From Trissonchulus latispiculum (taxonomy: Eukaryota > Nematoda > Enoplea > Enoplida > Ironidae): a stretch of DNA of 64,000 bases. Positions within the stretch are counted from its first letter, which is position 1. Each line of letters opens with the position of its first letter. Shown here piece by piece: positions 10,861 through 22,638 of the stretch. Below the pieces are notes generated by a model. The model ran no database searches and had not been told where the DNA came from. It was given only the letters and a program-made list of their open reading frames with translations. The DNA lies in the NCBI GenBank assembly GCA_030248195.1, contig JASAND010023020.1, positions 1 to 64,000 on the forward strand, in the 5' to 3' direction. Both the position numbers and the translations under genes were made by a program.

Positions 10861-11684
10861 AGTGCATGCTAGTTGCTGAGCTCTCACCACCGTAAGTGTG
10901 TATGTTCACTAGTTTTAGTGTTCTAGAGCTCGAAACATACAAATTAACCAGAGGTAGGCGTTGTGTTTTCCAGCTTTAACACGCAAAGATACAGCGTGTG
11001 AGAGTACTACCTAAGTAATCCCAAACAACAGTGTTCTCATAATGCTTTCCTGCTCGCTTACTCGCCGTAACTTGTGTAAAGCTCAACAAGTAGGCCCCAA
11101 AAGGGGCAGTATTCCTTTGTAGACCTGTTTTTTATTCAATTTCAAAGTTGTCTTTGTCGGAAGGTCCTTTAAACGTTAGAAGCTGCCGGTTCGGTTTACA
11201 ATTTCACTTGACTAATCACTTTCAATTTCACTAATCTCAACTTAATCCTTTTGATATCGAACTACTGTTTTCATTTGAAATGTCTCACTAAATGTTTTGC
11301 TGTCTTATCAGACCAGACTTTCCTCAGCATAGCACACGTAACATCGTTGGGTTCAACAGTTACAGCTGACAAACTTACATTCATTCTTCCAAAATAAAAA
11401 AACAAAATTTTTCTGCACAAAATTTCTATTACTTTCATTCTGCTGCTTAATTTTCCCCCAAATCTCAATGAACTTTATGGTCATCAGGGAGTGCAGGCCT
11501 ATGCTTGCCATGCCATGACTGACCTGGCCTGAACTTGTGAAGTTTAGCGCAAGCTAGTACCTTATTTCATTGCCTAATGCACCATGTATAGCTCCCAAGC
11601 TACACTGGTGCTCAAAAAAATCTGCAATCGTTTAGATTGCTGACAGCCGAAGACTGCGCGAAGGCTCTCAGTTCTGTCGCTTAA

Positions 11685-12388
11685 GGGGGGGTCGCTTTTT
11701 TTGGGCGATTTTTCGACCTTCTCCGATTTTGCTCATTTTTACATATTTTGTACTCCCAATGGGTCCGCGAAACAAGACAAGTGCGTTTTGCGCAATATTG
11801 CTTCTATCATTCTGTAGAGTCCTTCAAAGGTGAATCCGACATGTGTTAAACATAGGAAAATGAAAAAGTTAAGGTAAAAAAGTTTGTGTCCAAAAATTTT
11901 TTCGCTGTGTAAGAGACTCAGCTCTGAAATTTTTTCACCCTTATTAAGGACATAATGTAGAGTGCAGCGAGTGACCTTGGTGCAATTCTGTTGAGAATTA
12001 AAATTTTGGCAAAGTTTTAAAGTCAGAATTTGTGAAAATTCCGAGTTTGGCTATTTGCCAAAATTCCAATTCTCAACAGAATTGCACCAAAGTCACTCGC
12101 TGCACTCTACATTATGTCCTTAACAAGTGTGAAAAAATGTCAGAGCTGAGTCTCTTACACAGCGAAAAAATTTTTGGACACAAACTTCTTTACCTTAACT
12201 TTTTCATTTTCCTATGTTTAACACATGTCGGATTCACCTTTGAAAAACACAACGTACACAACGATAGAAGCAATATTGCGCAAAACGCACTTGTCTTGTT
12301 TCGCGGACCCATTGGGAGTAGAAAATATGTAAAAATAAGCAAAATCGGAGAAGGTCGAAAAATCGCCCAAAAAAAGCGACCCCCCCCC
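11685..12388. mobile_element. Full-length hairpin MITE with TTAA duplication
   Basis: The element is almost entirely two arms of about 330 bp around a 40-bp loop (about 12014-12053). Ends GGGGGGGTCGC and its complement are flanked by TTAA at 11681-11684 and 12389-12392, the target typical of piggyBac-type elements. The open frame at 12032-12445 is just the right arm read through. A similar end lies at 23866 inside the hAT element. Confidence 0.8.
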
Positions 12389-12807
12389 TTAAATAGGCTC
12401 CAAAACCTAATTATGCATAATCCGAACGCAAAAAATCTTACCTAAGCTAGCCCTATGTTGAAGATAGGGCTTCTGAATGGAAAAATGACTCACAATGCAC
12501 TAAACATACTAGTTTCTTTTTTATACATTCCTGCTCCAGCAGGAATAAAAACACAACGCCTGCGTGTGCGCTTCGAACTTTATAACACAAGGATAGCGTA
12601 GCGCATTCGTTTGAAGTTAATACATACTGGTGAAGGCGGGGATAAGCCATTAGCGAACAGAGCATGTACTTGCACGCAGCTGATGCAAAAAACCTGCCAG
12701 CTTCCATATTCTTATCTATTCCAAGAGGACAAGCGTCGCATTCTATGTTATCCGCTGCTGAGCCATGCCCTGCTCGGTAACGGCCCTCCTTTCGCAATTG
12801 TGTAGCT

Positions 12808-13039
12808 AGTGGACCCCTCCGCAAATCAGAACCCAGCCAGCAAGTAATTGAGAATGTTCACTTGTATAGCTACAAAAAGCCTTTTATTGGGACCCTTCCG
12901 CAAATGTGACCTATCATTTATCAATTTCGAACGATAGGTCACATTTGCGGGGGAAGTCCCGATAAAAGGGTTATAGAAACGAGTGAACATACGCAATTGT
13001 GTACTAGATACTGATTTGCGGGGGTGGGGTCCACTAGTT
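12808..13039. mobile_element. Palindromic MITE with doubled inverted repeats
   Basis: Outer arms CTAGTGGACCCC-CCGCAAATC (12808-12832) and complement (13013-13039) enclose inner arms (about 12855-12918 and 12931-12988) that carry the same CCGCAAAT core next to GGGACC. TSD not resolved. Confidence 0.7.
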
Positions 13040-13212
13040 TGTGACTTGAAACTAGTAACTTTAAACTTACTTGTATAGATATTATTGCAACTTCTTCAAG
13101 AGAGTCAATTAGAGCAGAATCAAACTTTTTGAACCGTTTTAGGTTTTGCATATTTGAAAAACTCCAGTTAGCTGAATTGGAATTCAAACCTTAGCTTGAT
13201 ATGGTGTTGATC

Positions 13213-13280
13213 TCAGGCAAATCAAGCGGTAGAGCTCTGTGTTGAAGTTAGAAGGTTGTGGGTTCGATCCCCCTCTAGCG
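13213..13280 (+). repeat. Degenerate tRNA-like sequence (SINE head or tRNA pseudogene)
   Basis: AAGCGGTAGAGC resembles an A box and GGTTCGATCC is a B box at normal spacing, but the acceptor ends do not pair. The same 3' half, AGGTTGTGGGTTCGAT, recurs at 21073-21103 (minus) and 42878-42906, so a SINE family is more likely than a tRNA gene. Confidence 0.5.
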
Positions 13281-13290
13281 AAACACGAAG

Positions 13291-16200
13291 ATGCTGCAGT
13301 AACATGTTTCTTATCAAATTCTGTCAGTATTCCGGGCGGACAAAATGGAGAATGGGCACAGCAAGCAAGGTCATGGCTATCAGAAAATATTCAAATTACG
13401 AATTGCAGTATTCGTTCAGCACTAAGCCCCAGCTGTTTACAAACCCCACTCCTAGCTCTGAAAGTTTAACGCCGCATGAAAAATTGATTTAATTGATTGA
13501 GCTATATTTTTTGAGGTAAAGAACTGATTGGTTTTTGACACTTTCAATAACAATAAGATGAATGGCAGGATTGGATGGATTTATGCAATGCATGGTTCAT
13601 TCAAGATCAATTTATAGCTACCTACGGCTACCGATCCTATTCCTGCTGTACCTGATCAAACCACCATCTAGGACAATGACGCAGATAGATAATTACTGGG
13701 TTCTTGAAAACTAATTCTTTTTGAAAAAGTTTAAATAGAAAGCCGGAGAGAATAAGGGAAGAAATATTGACGTGGTTGGAGGAGGGAGAGAGAGAGAGAG
13801 TCAAAGTTGAAAGAGATAGCCTTTTGGTGGTGGATGAAGTTGTAGAGGAAATATAAGGTTTGTTCCTGAAGAAAAATTGGAGGGAGTCCCTCTTGAGAGC
13901 CTGGATGAATTCATTATCCCGGCCAGTAGATGCCTTAACAACAAGAAAAGGGGACAGAAATACAGCAGCCGACGTGTAGTCTCAGCTCAGGCTTGGCCAA
14001 AATAGCCTATTTATTCTGGGCATACAATACAGTGAGGGAGGGAGGGTCTGTGTCCTTCTGAGGAGAAAGGCGCCGGAAACAAGTTCCCATTATTCAAGGA
14101 TTGCTGTATACAGTAGACATCAGCACGTAATTAATTACTCCTGATTGAAAAGGCTGAAGGAGAAGAACCTTCCTTCTCCCTTCCCCGTCCCACATTTGGC
14201 TGTCAGGCACTGCTTACAAAGAGAAACAAGCCAGAAGCCTTGACAGGCTAACTGTTCATATCCCTTCGCCCTGGCATACGTGAGGTCTTTTGGTGCTGGG
14301 ATTTCAGGCCTATAAGACGTGGCTCCCGACAAACATACATGCATACATACATACATGGAGAGAGAGAGAAAGAGAATTGAAAGGGTAGAGGGCCCGTCAC
14401 GAAACCAAGGGATAGAGTATTGCATAATTTATTAATTCTAAGATTTATCGTCTACATGTGATACGCGAAGTCAATAAATTCACCCAGATGTCCCTACAGG
14501 AGGCTTCATGTAGCAAGAAAGGCAGTGACAGCTCAAATACACACATTCATATAATACACAAGTAAAACTGCTTAGAACTAATACAGGATCCTCACCAATA
14601 TTATGTACCCTCTTGAATACACACATTATGCATTAAACTGGCACCTACTAAATATATATATTATATGATCAGAAAAGTTTTATAAACATGAGTTTATAGT
14701 AAACATGACTCTATAAATTAATGCTCCCTTTCTGAACAAGAAGTTTACTTTCCAGTATGAGAAAGAAAGAAATAGGTAACTTTCCAAGTTTGGAGAGGTC
14801 TAGCTTAGGTAGCAAAGTATCAGCAAAAACAGCCACAAAATATTAAATATGAAATATTACAAGCACGCAATGTCTTGCTATCAATTTGTTAGATCCAGCG
14901 TGTGAAAAATAGAATCCCTTAGCCTCTGAGTTTCCTCTTGATTATCACTCCCACTATTGAAATTGGATTCAGAAACAAATTCCCGACACCGGTTTTCAGA
15001 AGTTCAGCTTTCTTCTATAACGGATTGTTAAGTGAACAAATTCGCGTTTGTTTCGGAAAATGTTTTCTCGGAACGGTCCATTCCAATAAAGCGTCTTAAA
15101 TTGGTTAGAACTTGGAGTAGCGCCGGCTTAGTAACAACTTGGTAACAAGTTTTTGATCGGGTGAGCTGCTAGCGAATAATCAGAATTTTTGTGTCACAAT
15201 TTCACAAACAGTTGCATAGTCCATCTTGGGAAATAAAAACTATGCCAGCGAAGGGCCTCTTATCTGTGCCCAATCGAAGCTGCAGAGGGCTCACTCGCAT
15301 TGCTCACCGAAAGCTACTTATTCAATTTCCACACGCTACTCATCCAGAACACTTCTTGATTATATATGTACATTTATAATCTTTAAAATCCAAAATATAA
15401 CAAATATTTATAATTTTGAACAAAAATCTCAATACGTGCACAAATGAGTGAAGTATTCGAAGCAAAATGATAAATGAAAGCAGTCTACAAGACAAACAAA
15501 AACTAAGACAGGTATGTGCTGAATATGGAAATCTTATTAGAATTCCAACGTACTACCACCAGTACTTCGTAATCCCAAATAAATATATATATATTTCGAT
15601 TGTAACCAACAGCTTAGTTGAAAATTAAACAGTTAACCAATTTTCATTCACATTATGCCAAAACATTTTCTTTATTCTCTTTATTAATGTGTATGTAGCT
15701 GATAAAGTCTGACACACCTTGTGCAGCATATCAACAGGACCAATTTTGGGAAGGCCACTTGAGTTGTGTCCGGGATGACGGGCCAAAGGCTGCCATCGCT
15801 TTCTGGAGTCCCTTCCTGCGCATTCACCAGAACAAGATGTAAGCTAAATAGAACAAAAACTATTTATCCTTTGTAAGCTAATAATAAAACTCTAGATTAA
15901 GGAAGGGATAGGAAGACTACACTCCGTACCCTTCCTAGTGTAATGGGCATGTGAGATGTGGCGGAAATATCGAAGGGTGGTCAACTTGTACATAAGGTCA
16001 GCTAACTTCGGCTTAAGGCAGGCGATTAGACAATAAGTTGCGTTTAGAATGTAGGAATGCATACATACGCAACCATGGTGTGAAACCTCGACTTTCTGGA
16101 AATCCTGTTTATTGCACAGTTTCCGAGACTGATTGCGCGATTTCACAGAATCCTGTGTCACTTTCAGGAAAATGAGGACATTGTTGATTTTTGTTGAATT

Positions 16201-16300
16201 TTAATTAAATTCTTTCTAAAAGTATATTGGTAGAGGTAGACATTGCTAAATAGTTTGAAAACGATGCAAAAGCTTGTCTTAGACTAACATTTAACGTTAC
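13291..16300. other. No gene seen
   Basis: Contains a (GA)n tract near 13785, CATACATA and GA repeats near 14335-14375, and otherwise unique AT-rich sequence without splice-supported exons that I could recognise. Confidence 0.4.
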
Positions 16301-16304
16301 GACC

Positions 16305-16526
16305 ATACATGTGCTTGGGGGGATTGGGGAATTTTCACCTTCCCCAAGGAAAGAGCTCACTCTCCCTCACCGAGGGGTCCCGCAAACCCACCTGAACCCG
16401 AGTTCTGGCCAAAGAAAACCGAAAAAGTCCGGTTTTTCGGCTAAAAAACCGGAAAATTTGTTTTTTGGCGGACTGCACCCGCAGGTTCATCCCCTACCTC
16501 CAGAACTTCCCCTCCTGCACTTGTTT
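16305..16526 (+). repeat. Dispersed repeat with C/G-run ends
   Basis: Begins ACATGTGCTTGGGGG and ends CCTCCTGCACTTG. The centre has CCGGTTTTTCGGCTAAAAAACCGG. Related blocks occur at 16880-16925, 20270-20400, 36465-36565 and 43020-43200, always beside ACATGT/CTTGG-like ends. Confidence 0.5.
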
Positions 16527-17017
16527 GGTTCTGACAAGTACTGATACACAAGTATATATATTATTGAAAAGCTCGGTACGGCTCATTTACAATTCCTGCT
16601 GCCTAAAAGTCAGCCAATCGGGAATATTTGGTTGTCTAGAAGTAAGCATTTCCAGTGGCCTGAGCTGATCAATGTATCAATGCAAACAATATTTCTGGGA
16701 CCCTAGACCATAATCTCTACTCTCTGGTCGAAACTAAATATCTGGGGGTAAAAGTGCTATAAAAGTCTATAAAGTACTATAACACCACACGGTTTCGTGA
16801 TGATTTCAAACGCATCGCAGATTTCACAAATGCTATGAGTGCAGAACTTTGGAGTTTGCTTACAAAAAGCTTACCACCAGACATGTGCAGGAGTAGGAGG
16901 TAAAACTTTTGGTGGATGGGGTGAGCCGGTGTCGTATAATATTTTTCCCCGTGATAATTCCCACCTATAGGGTATAATATTCTCCCGTGATATTTTCTCC
17001 CTTCCAAGCTATAATAT

Positions 17018-17160
17018 TCGGGGTGTCTTCAATGCCAAGAATTGCATTACCGAGAACGGATAATGCTTCTACTTGCATTGCCGAGAAAGCCTAAAAGCTA
17101 TAGTTTGCAGTGCCGAGAATGGCATTGCAGAGAATTGCATTGCCGAGAAAGTGCATTTTA
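17018..17160 (-). repeat. CTCGGCAATGC array 1 (inverted)
   Basis: Six to seven degenerate 15-17 bp copies reading ATTGCATTGCCGAGAA, preceded by TTCGGGGTGTCTTC at 17020. It is the inverted partner of the array at 18310-18545. Confidence 0.8.
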
Positions 17161-17278
17161 TGAAACCTTTATTTAAGCTTTATTTATGCGGCAAGTATGT
17201 TACTCTCTTGTAAGGTAATACAAGACATGTTCAGAGCAGTTGAGAAATGTGTGCATGTTTAATAAAGCTTTAAATTAA

Positions 17279-17561
17279 CACTTTGCATGCCCATGGCCCA
17301 TATATGGGCCATGGGCATCCTGTTGCTGGACGCCCATGGCCCACGTATGGGCCACGGCTCCTATGTTAAAACATGGTTTCTGAAATAAAGGGCGTCCTGT
17401 TTAAACACTATTAACTGCTAGGGGCCCCTATTTGAGCACATTTAATGTTTAATAAGTACTAGGTTATCCTAGGATGTGCTGATCGTTTTTAAGTTTCTAC
17501 AATGTATTAAGGCGTGGGCGTCCCATCAAAGCTCACCAAAATTGCTTGGACATGCAAAGTG
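17279..17561. mobile_element. piggyBac-type MITE
   Basis: 283 bp with ends CACTTTGCATG and CATGCAAAGTG (15 bp with one mismatch when extended), flanked by TTAA at 17275-17278 and 17562-17565. Subterminal sequence contains a 28-bp perfect palindrome at 17289-17316 built on GCCCATGGCCC, plus a diverged second copy near 17332-17357. Confidence 0.85.
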
Positions 17562-18309
17562 TTAAAGCGTTTTTTGTGCAGAAAAGCACCAATACGAGGG
17601 TTGCATGATAAATTGAATTAATATGCCTCCTATTTTTTTGGAGAATTTTTTGCTTTTTCTGCTAATGGTTTGAAGTCGGACCTGCCTTTCAAATTTCGCA
17701 TTTCTGCTTTTACGATAGCTCAATAACTGAAATGTGCAATTGTCAGAACGCAGAAATTGCAGAAGGACGGCTTGTAGTTATTAATTTGTATTTAGCTTTC
17801 ATGTTTAATAGGGTCACAGGAAATTTGTATTTGTATTTTCAATAAAATGTTTGCGAAAAAAACCCGTGGTACAGGCGCATTTATCTTAAACATGAAAGTC
17901 TAACGTAAAATCCTTAAAAATAGTCTTTGCTTATTGTAAATAAAGCTGCCATTAAATGCGGCTGGGCGGGTGCCGACTTCTGGAAACGAGAAAAGATGTT
18001 TGCTGATTTCCACAAATCGGCAATTCTGGGATATGGGCAGTGGGCAAATATTGACTGGCAGAGCCTTTACTCTCCGCATCACGACTTGAAGCCAGATCTC
18101 TTTCGAATATCTTGCTACCTTCAATCCTGAGAATAACAATTCCTTAATTTTAATTTATTCATTAATTATTAACTTCGTCAATAAATTAATTAATTTTTGC
18201 TATGTAATTTAATGAAATTGAAATATAACAGCTTTGAATTAAACTTGCGTACATATCTCAACTGCTTAGAAATTTAGAATTTATTGTAATTGTAGCATTT
18301 AAAGACTGA

Positions 18310-18545
18310 ATATACTTGCAGCATGGATAAAGCAGGTTTCATAAAATACACTTTCTCGGCAATGCAATTCTCAGCAATGCCATTCTCGGCACTGCAAACT
18401 ATGGCTTTTAGTCTTTCTCGGCAATGCAAGTACATGCATTATCCGTTCTCGGCAATGCAATTCTCCGCAATGCAATTCTCGACAATGCCTTTCCCGGCAA
18501 TGCGCATTCTCGGCAATGCAATCTCGGCATTGAATGTTACCCTAA
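18310..18545 (+). repeat. CTCGGCAATGC array 2
   Basis: About eleven copies of TCTCGGCAATGCAAT-like units between a GCAGCAT-GATAAAGCAGGTTT leader and a GAATGTTACCCTAATATT trailer. The same leader and trailer flank array 3. Confidence 0.85.
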
Positions 18546-18584
18546 TATTCGGGGTGTCTTCACTGCCGAGAATTGCATTGCTGC

Positions 18585-19475
18585 ACATGTATCACACTCA
18601 TTAAGGCTAGATGACTATTTTGAACAAGCTTCCTGCAAGTTTTAAGGCAAAATTTGCCGATTGTTCATTTAAAATTAATTTATTTCAACATAAAGTTAAG
18701 TATTTGTAGACACGTCCGTTTACAAAATGCAACAAATTCTACAAGCGATTAATTGCAACGTAAACAGGTTTTCATACGTAAATAGATCTCTTGAGCCTCC
18801 ACCCAGCCCTAACTTTCGATTTTTTTACCATAAACTTTTGTGTGGGTGCATACTAGGTGGCGGTAAATTGAAAAATTAAAAAATTAAAAAAATTAAAAAG
18901 TTTAATTGGTTGGTAGGGAGACCAAGGGCATCAAAAACAAGCGAACGCTGCAAGCTTATATATACAAAGCTAACGAAAAGCTAAATCGATAAATTGATTT
19001 CAGATTCGTGGTCAGTGCTTCTCAAAACATCTGTATGCAAGTTTTCAGCAGAACCAGGAACAAAAATTTTATCTACTTTTATCTATCTAATTTTATCTAC
19101 TATCTCTATTCCCTTACCAACTCAAAATTTAAAATTTTTGATTTTTTTTAATTTTAAAATTTTAAAATTTTTGAATTCATAGCTTCCAGTATGCACCCAT
19201 ACAAAATTTTATGGTAAAAAAATCGAAAGTTAGGGGTGGGGGGAGGCTCAAGAGATCTATTTACGTACGAAAAACTGTTTACGTTGCAATTAATCGCTTG
19301 TAGAATTTGCTGCATTTTGTAAACGGACGTGTCTACAAATACTTAACTTTATGTTGAAATAAATTAATTTTAAATGAATAATCGGCAAATTTTGCCTTAA
19401 AACTTGCAGGAAGCTTGCTCAAAATAGTCATCTAGCCTTAATGAGTGTGATACATGTGCAGCATAAATAAAGCAG
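18585..19475. repeat. Inverted repeat with about 270-bp arms
   Basis: Arms 18585-18855 and 19188-19475 are inverted copies (for example CTTAAGGC-like ends, GACACGTCCGTTTACAAAATG, and GGTGCATACT against AGTATGCACC). The interior is AT-rich with AAAATTTTAAAATT runs. Related to the repeat at 3830. Confidence 0.8.
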
Positions 19476-19665
19476 GTTTCATGAAGACACTTTCTCAGCA
19501 ATGCAATTCTCGGCAATGCCTTTCTCGGCAATGCAATTTATGATTCTTTGACTTTCTCGGCAATGCAAGTAATGAGCATTGACTGTTCTCGGCAGTGCAA
19601 TTCTCGGCAATGCCTTTCTCGGCAATATGCATTCTCGGCAATGCAATTCTCGGCAATGAATGTTA
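19456..19665 (+). repeat. CTCGGCAATGC array 3
   Basis: Direct repeat of array 2 with the same leader (GCAGCATAAATAAAGCAGG) and trailer (GAATGTTACCCTAATATT), containing about ten units. Confidence 0.85.
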
Positions 19666-19695
19666 CCCTAATATTAACCCTCGAAATGAAACCCA

Positions 19696-20145
19696 GCCAA
19701 TTGATGCAGCAAATCTAACCGGGTCAAAACAGCAACACTTCAAAAATTTGTAAATTGCAAATAAATATTTTTACAAGTGTTGTTAATTTCAATTATTATT
19801 CAATTATGTAATAATGTTAATTTACATGTAAAAAAATTAAAAATATTGAAAAAAACACTGCTGATTTAAATTGTAAAAAAGCAAAAATTTAAATAATTAA
19901 TAGTCATAACAACTATTAACAAAACCTAAAAACGATTTTAACCAAAAATTAACAGTGTTTACACTTTTCAACACTATTTTTGAATTTTTTTACAACATTG
20001 AACACTTTTAAAGTGTTACAAGTAAGCAGTGCTAAAAACAGGAGTGAAAATTATTAAATTTTTTTAAATAACTAAATAATAATTGAAATTAATATAGAAA
20101 TTTTGACTTGCATGATCCTGTTAAATATGCTGCATCAATTGGTTA
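19696..20145. repeat. AT-rich segment bounded by CCAATTGATGCAGCA inverted copies
   Basis: CCAATTGATGCAGCA at the left and TGCTGCATCAATTGG at the right enclose very AT-rich DNA with several AACACT/AGTGTT inverted motifs. Confidence 0.5.
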
Positions 20146-20471
20146 GATTTCATTTAGAGGAGAGAAATATTTGTAGCTTGGAAGGGGGAAAATATCACGG
20201 GAAGAAATCCTGTATGGGAAATAAGGATCACGATAGGAAAATATTACACGACACGGCGGCCGAAAGACTGCAGGATAACCAAATTTTTCAGTTTTTTTGG
20301 TCAGAAAACCGGATAAACCGGATTTTCGGGGTGAGCTGCAAGCGTGGTAGTGGGGGGATAACGCACCCCCCCCCCCAAACCCAATCACATGTATGCTTTC
20401 CAATTATTTTTTACATTTTACGCATGAATGAAATCTCGCGAAACAAGTATTTCCAGATTGTGATAGTTTTA

Positions 20472-20760
20472 TAGCGCTTCTACCACGGATGATGGACCAA
20501 GAAGAAACCGATGACAAGCCCGAACGGGAGGCCAGAGGCGTCAGGCGCCCTCGTACCCACGAAACCAGGACCTGGAAGAGAGAAGGGAAGAGGGAGGTTC
20601 AGCTTTTCACTCACCATTGAAAGTAAAGAATTGGACCAGCCGGGTTTCGAACAACGGCTCTTCTGACTACGAGTCCGACATGCTAACCAACTACACCACA
20701 GGGCCATCAGCTGAACGCCCATTGCAGGCTTATCAATCTTTCTATGCCTGCTTCCCTTAC
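20472..20760 (-). mobile_element. tRNA-derived SINE, family 1, copy 1
   Basis: On the minus strand a tRNA-like head (20632-20705) begins GGCCCTGTGGTGTAGTTGG, with an A box, a loop reading CTCGTAG (Thr-like CGT anticodon) and a degenerate B box TTCGAAAC. The body ends with TCGTGGGTAC...GCGCT. The flanks share TTTTAT, a possible TSD. Confidence 0.75.
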
Positions 20761-21072
20761 AATTTTATGGTCAAAAATAGGCCTGGTCGACAGATCATTT
20801 CACACTCAGTCAGTAGTCACATATATCTTGGGAGTAGGTGGAATAGTGGGGAAAATCGGTTTGTTCGCTTTTTTTGATAAAACATAACTGCCGTAGCTTA
20901 TGATGACTCGCTTTCACAACACAACATACATACATTTCGTGGTTGCTTTCTGGACGATAAGGTGTCTGGCTCCTTTTGATGATTGTAATTGTCAACACAC
21001 AAACAGTCGTCTTTGCCCTGAAACAAAAGATCAGATATTGACGAAAGAAAGAACCACAGGCCCGAAACAATT

Positions 21073-21103
21073 GGGCCTGAGTAATCGAACCCACAACCTT
21101 CAG
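21073..21103 (-). repeat. tRNA 3'-half of a third SINE-like family
   Basis: Minus-strand AAGGTTGTGGGTTCGATTAC contains a B box and matches 42878-42906 and 13250-13275. It is followed on the plus strand by CAGCTATTCGCATATTTTAG and a (CTTT)n tract. Confidence 0.5.
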
Positions 21104-21129
21104 TTAACTACAGCTATTCGCATATTTTA

Positions 21130-21540
21130 GTAGAAATTTTCTTTCTTTCTTTCTTTTATTTCTTTCTTTTTCTTTCATTTTCTTTCTTTCATTTAATTTC
21201 TTTCTTTCTTCCTATTTCTTCCACTTTCTTGGCTGCCCACTGAAAATGATTGACGGACAAAAGGCATAAAGTTACACTCAAAGGTCAAGTCTATGTTTCG
21301 GTATGTTTGAGGCACTAAAATTATGCGCCTTAAGTTGTTGCTAACTTGAGAAAATGAGGGTGTCCTCAAAGAAGCAAACAAGCAGGGTGTATGTTAAGTC
21401 AAATGTTGATGTAATTAAAAGTGACAGTTGTTTGATTGATGACAAAGTTTAAAATTATTCAGTGGACAAAATTTCTTTCTTTTTCTTTCATTTCTTTCTT
21501 TTTCTTTTCTTTCTTTCTTTCTTTCTTTCTTTTCTTTAAA
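21130..21540. repeat. Two (CTTT)n tracts in an inverted setting
   Basis: (CTTT)n tracts at about 21138-21215 and 21470-21536. AGCTATTCGCATATTTTAG precedes the first, and a complementary-like AATAAGCGAATAGCTGTAG follows the second, so the microsatellites sit inside an inverted-repeat element. The same arrangement occurs at 48260-48780. Confidence 0.6.
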
Positions 21541-21953
21541 CTGAAATAAGCGAATAGCTGTAGCCGACGCTGTGCCGATTGTGCCACTCAGACAAAAAAG
21601 AACCAAGCTTAATAAGTCTGAAGTCGACCCAAAACAGTAGTGAAGCTTTTTTGGCTTCCTAGCAGAGTAAGGAAGTTGGCTCCAATTAGAAATTAGAAAT
21701 TTATACATTATTGTGGAGATTTACCGGTTATGATCTAAAACTTCATCGTGCGAACGTTCAACGAAGTGAAATTCTACCTAATCGAGTGGCGTATTTAGTT
21801 TTGTAGGCTTTGCATAATTTTCGGTTAGTCAAACTTATATTTTGTATTGTGAATTCGTCGAAGTTCTTTGTGGCTTTTTCGCGCGCGAGTTAATGGAGCT
21901 AAAATTAACTCGATCTTTTTTTGCTCCAGGGTTAAAAAATTAAATGAGTTAAT

Positions 21954-22560
21954 GTCGGGATGGCCGAGTGGTCTAAGGCGCTGGTCAGAACTTCCGATCT
22001 TACGGTCGGTGGTTCGATCCCCAGTTTCCACAAAGCTTTCTCGATTCTAGCCAATCCAGCTATCCATCCTTAACTGGTCGGTAAATTGGTACCACTACGG
22101 TGGGAAGGTAACAGGAGTCTGTGCAGAAGGGCCAGCCCCCTTCCATATGTAGCGCTTCGACCAAGGGCTGGTGGACCAGGAAGAAACAGAGGACAAGCCC
22201 GAACGGTAGGCACCAGGCACCCTTGTACCCACGAAACCAGGACCTAGAAGAGAGAAGGGAAAGGGAGGTTCAGCTTTTCACTCACCACTGAAAGTAAAGA
22301 ATTGGCCCAGCCGGGGATCGAACCACGGCCTTTCTGATCCGGAAACAGATATGCTACCGCTACACCACAGGGCCATCAGCTGAACTCCCATTGCAGGTTT
22401 ATCAATCTTTTCTATGCCTGCTTCCCTTACACATAGATGCAGTCATCATTTGAGGTGACACTCCTGGCTTTACGGCTGAGAATCCGGGGCTGAGCACCGG
22501 CACCCCATGTCCTGTGGCAGGACGGAGATATCTCCTTGGGTAAACCTTTACCTTTTTTAC
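21954..22560 (+). mobile_element. tRNA-derived SINE, family 2, interrupted by SINE family 1
   Basis: The head at 21954-22031 looks like a type II tRNA (GTCGGGATGGCCGAGTGGTC, B box GGTTCGATCC) but its acceptor ends do not pair, so it is not a functional tRNA. The body continues to about 22149, is split by the SINE at 22150-22430, and resumes to a CCTTGGGTAAACC/CCTTTTTT end near 22558. Body blocks (CTGGTCG, GGTGGGAAGGTAACA) recur at 48956-49620. Confidence 0.6.
22150..22430 (-). mobile_element. tRNA-derived SINE, family 1, copy 2
   Basis: Aligns end to end with the copy at 20472-20760. The minus-strand head (22304-22374) has GGCCCTGTGGTGTAGCGGTA and a canonical B box GGTTCGATCC, better preserved than copy 1. 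It is nested in SINE family 2. Confidence 0.8.
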
Positions 22561-22638
22561 CTAATTTTAACTAGCTGGGTTAAATAAGTTAAAAAGTTTT
22601 AACTCGATAACTCGATGTTCGCGTAAAACGGGGTTAAA

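Larger units (their letters stand above)
16915..20265. mobile_element. Nested foldback complex with short-repeat arrays
   Basis: Outer arms at about 16915-17015 (minus) and 20155-20265 (plus) are inverted copies (GCTTGGAAGG-GAAAATATCACGGG). Inside are three arrays of the TCTCGGCAATGCAAT motif, a further palindrome (18585-19475), a piggyBac-type MITE and an AT-rich segment. TIRs built from short subrepeats resemble the architecture of Drosophila FB elements, which is a structural analogy and not a homology claim. Confidence 0.65.

Noticed and set aside
12032..12445. 137-codon ORF on the plus strand
   Set aside because: It is the right arm of the hairpin MITE at 11685-12388 and matches the inverted left arm, with no domain.
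21954..22031. Possible leucine or serine tRNA gene
   Set aside because: Acceptor ends do not pair, the anticodon arm does not fold, and the sequence continues into a SINE body.
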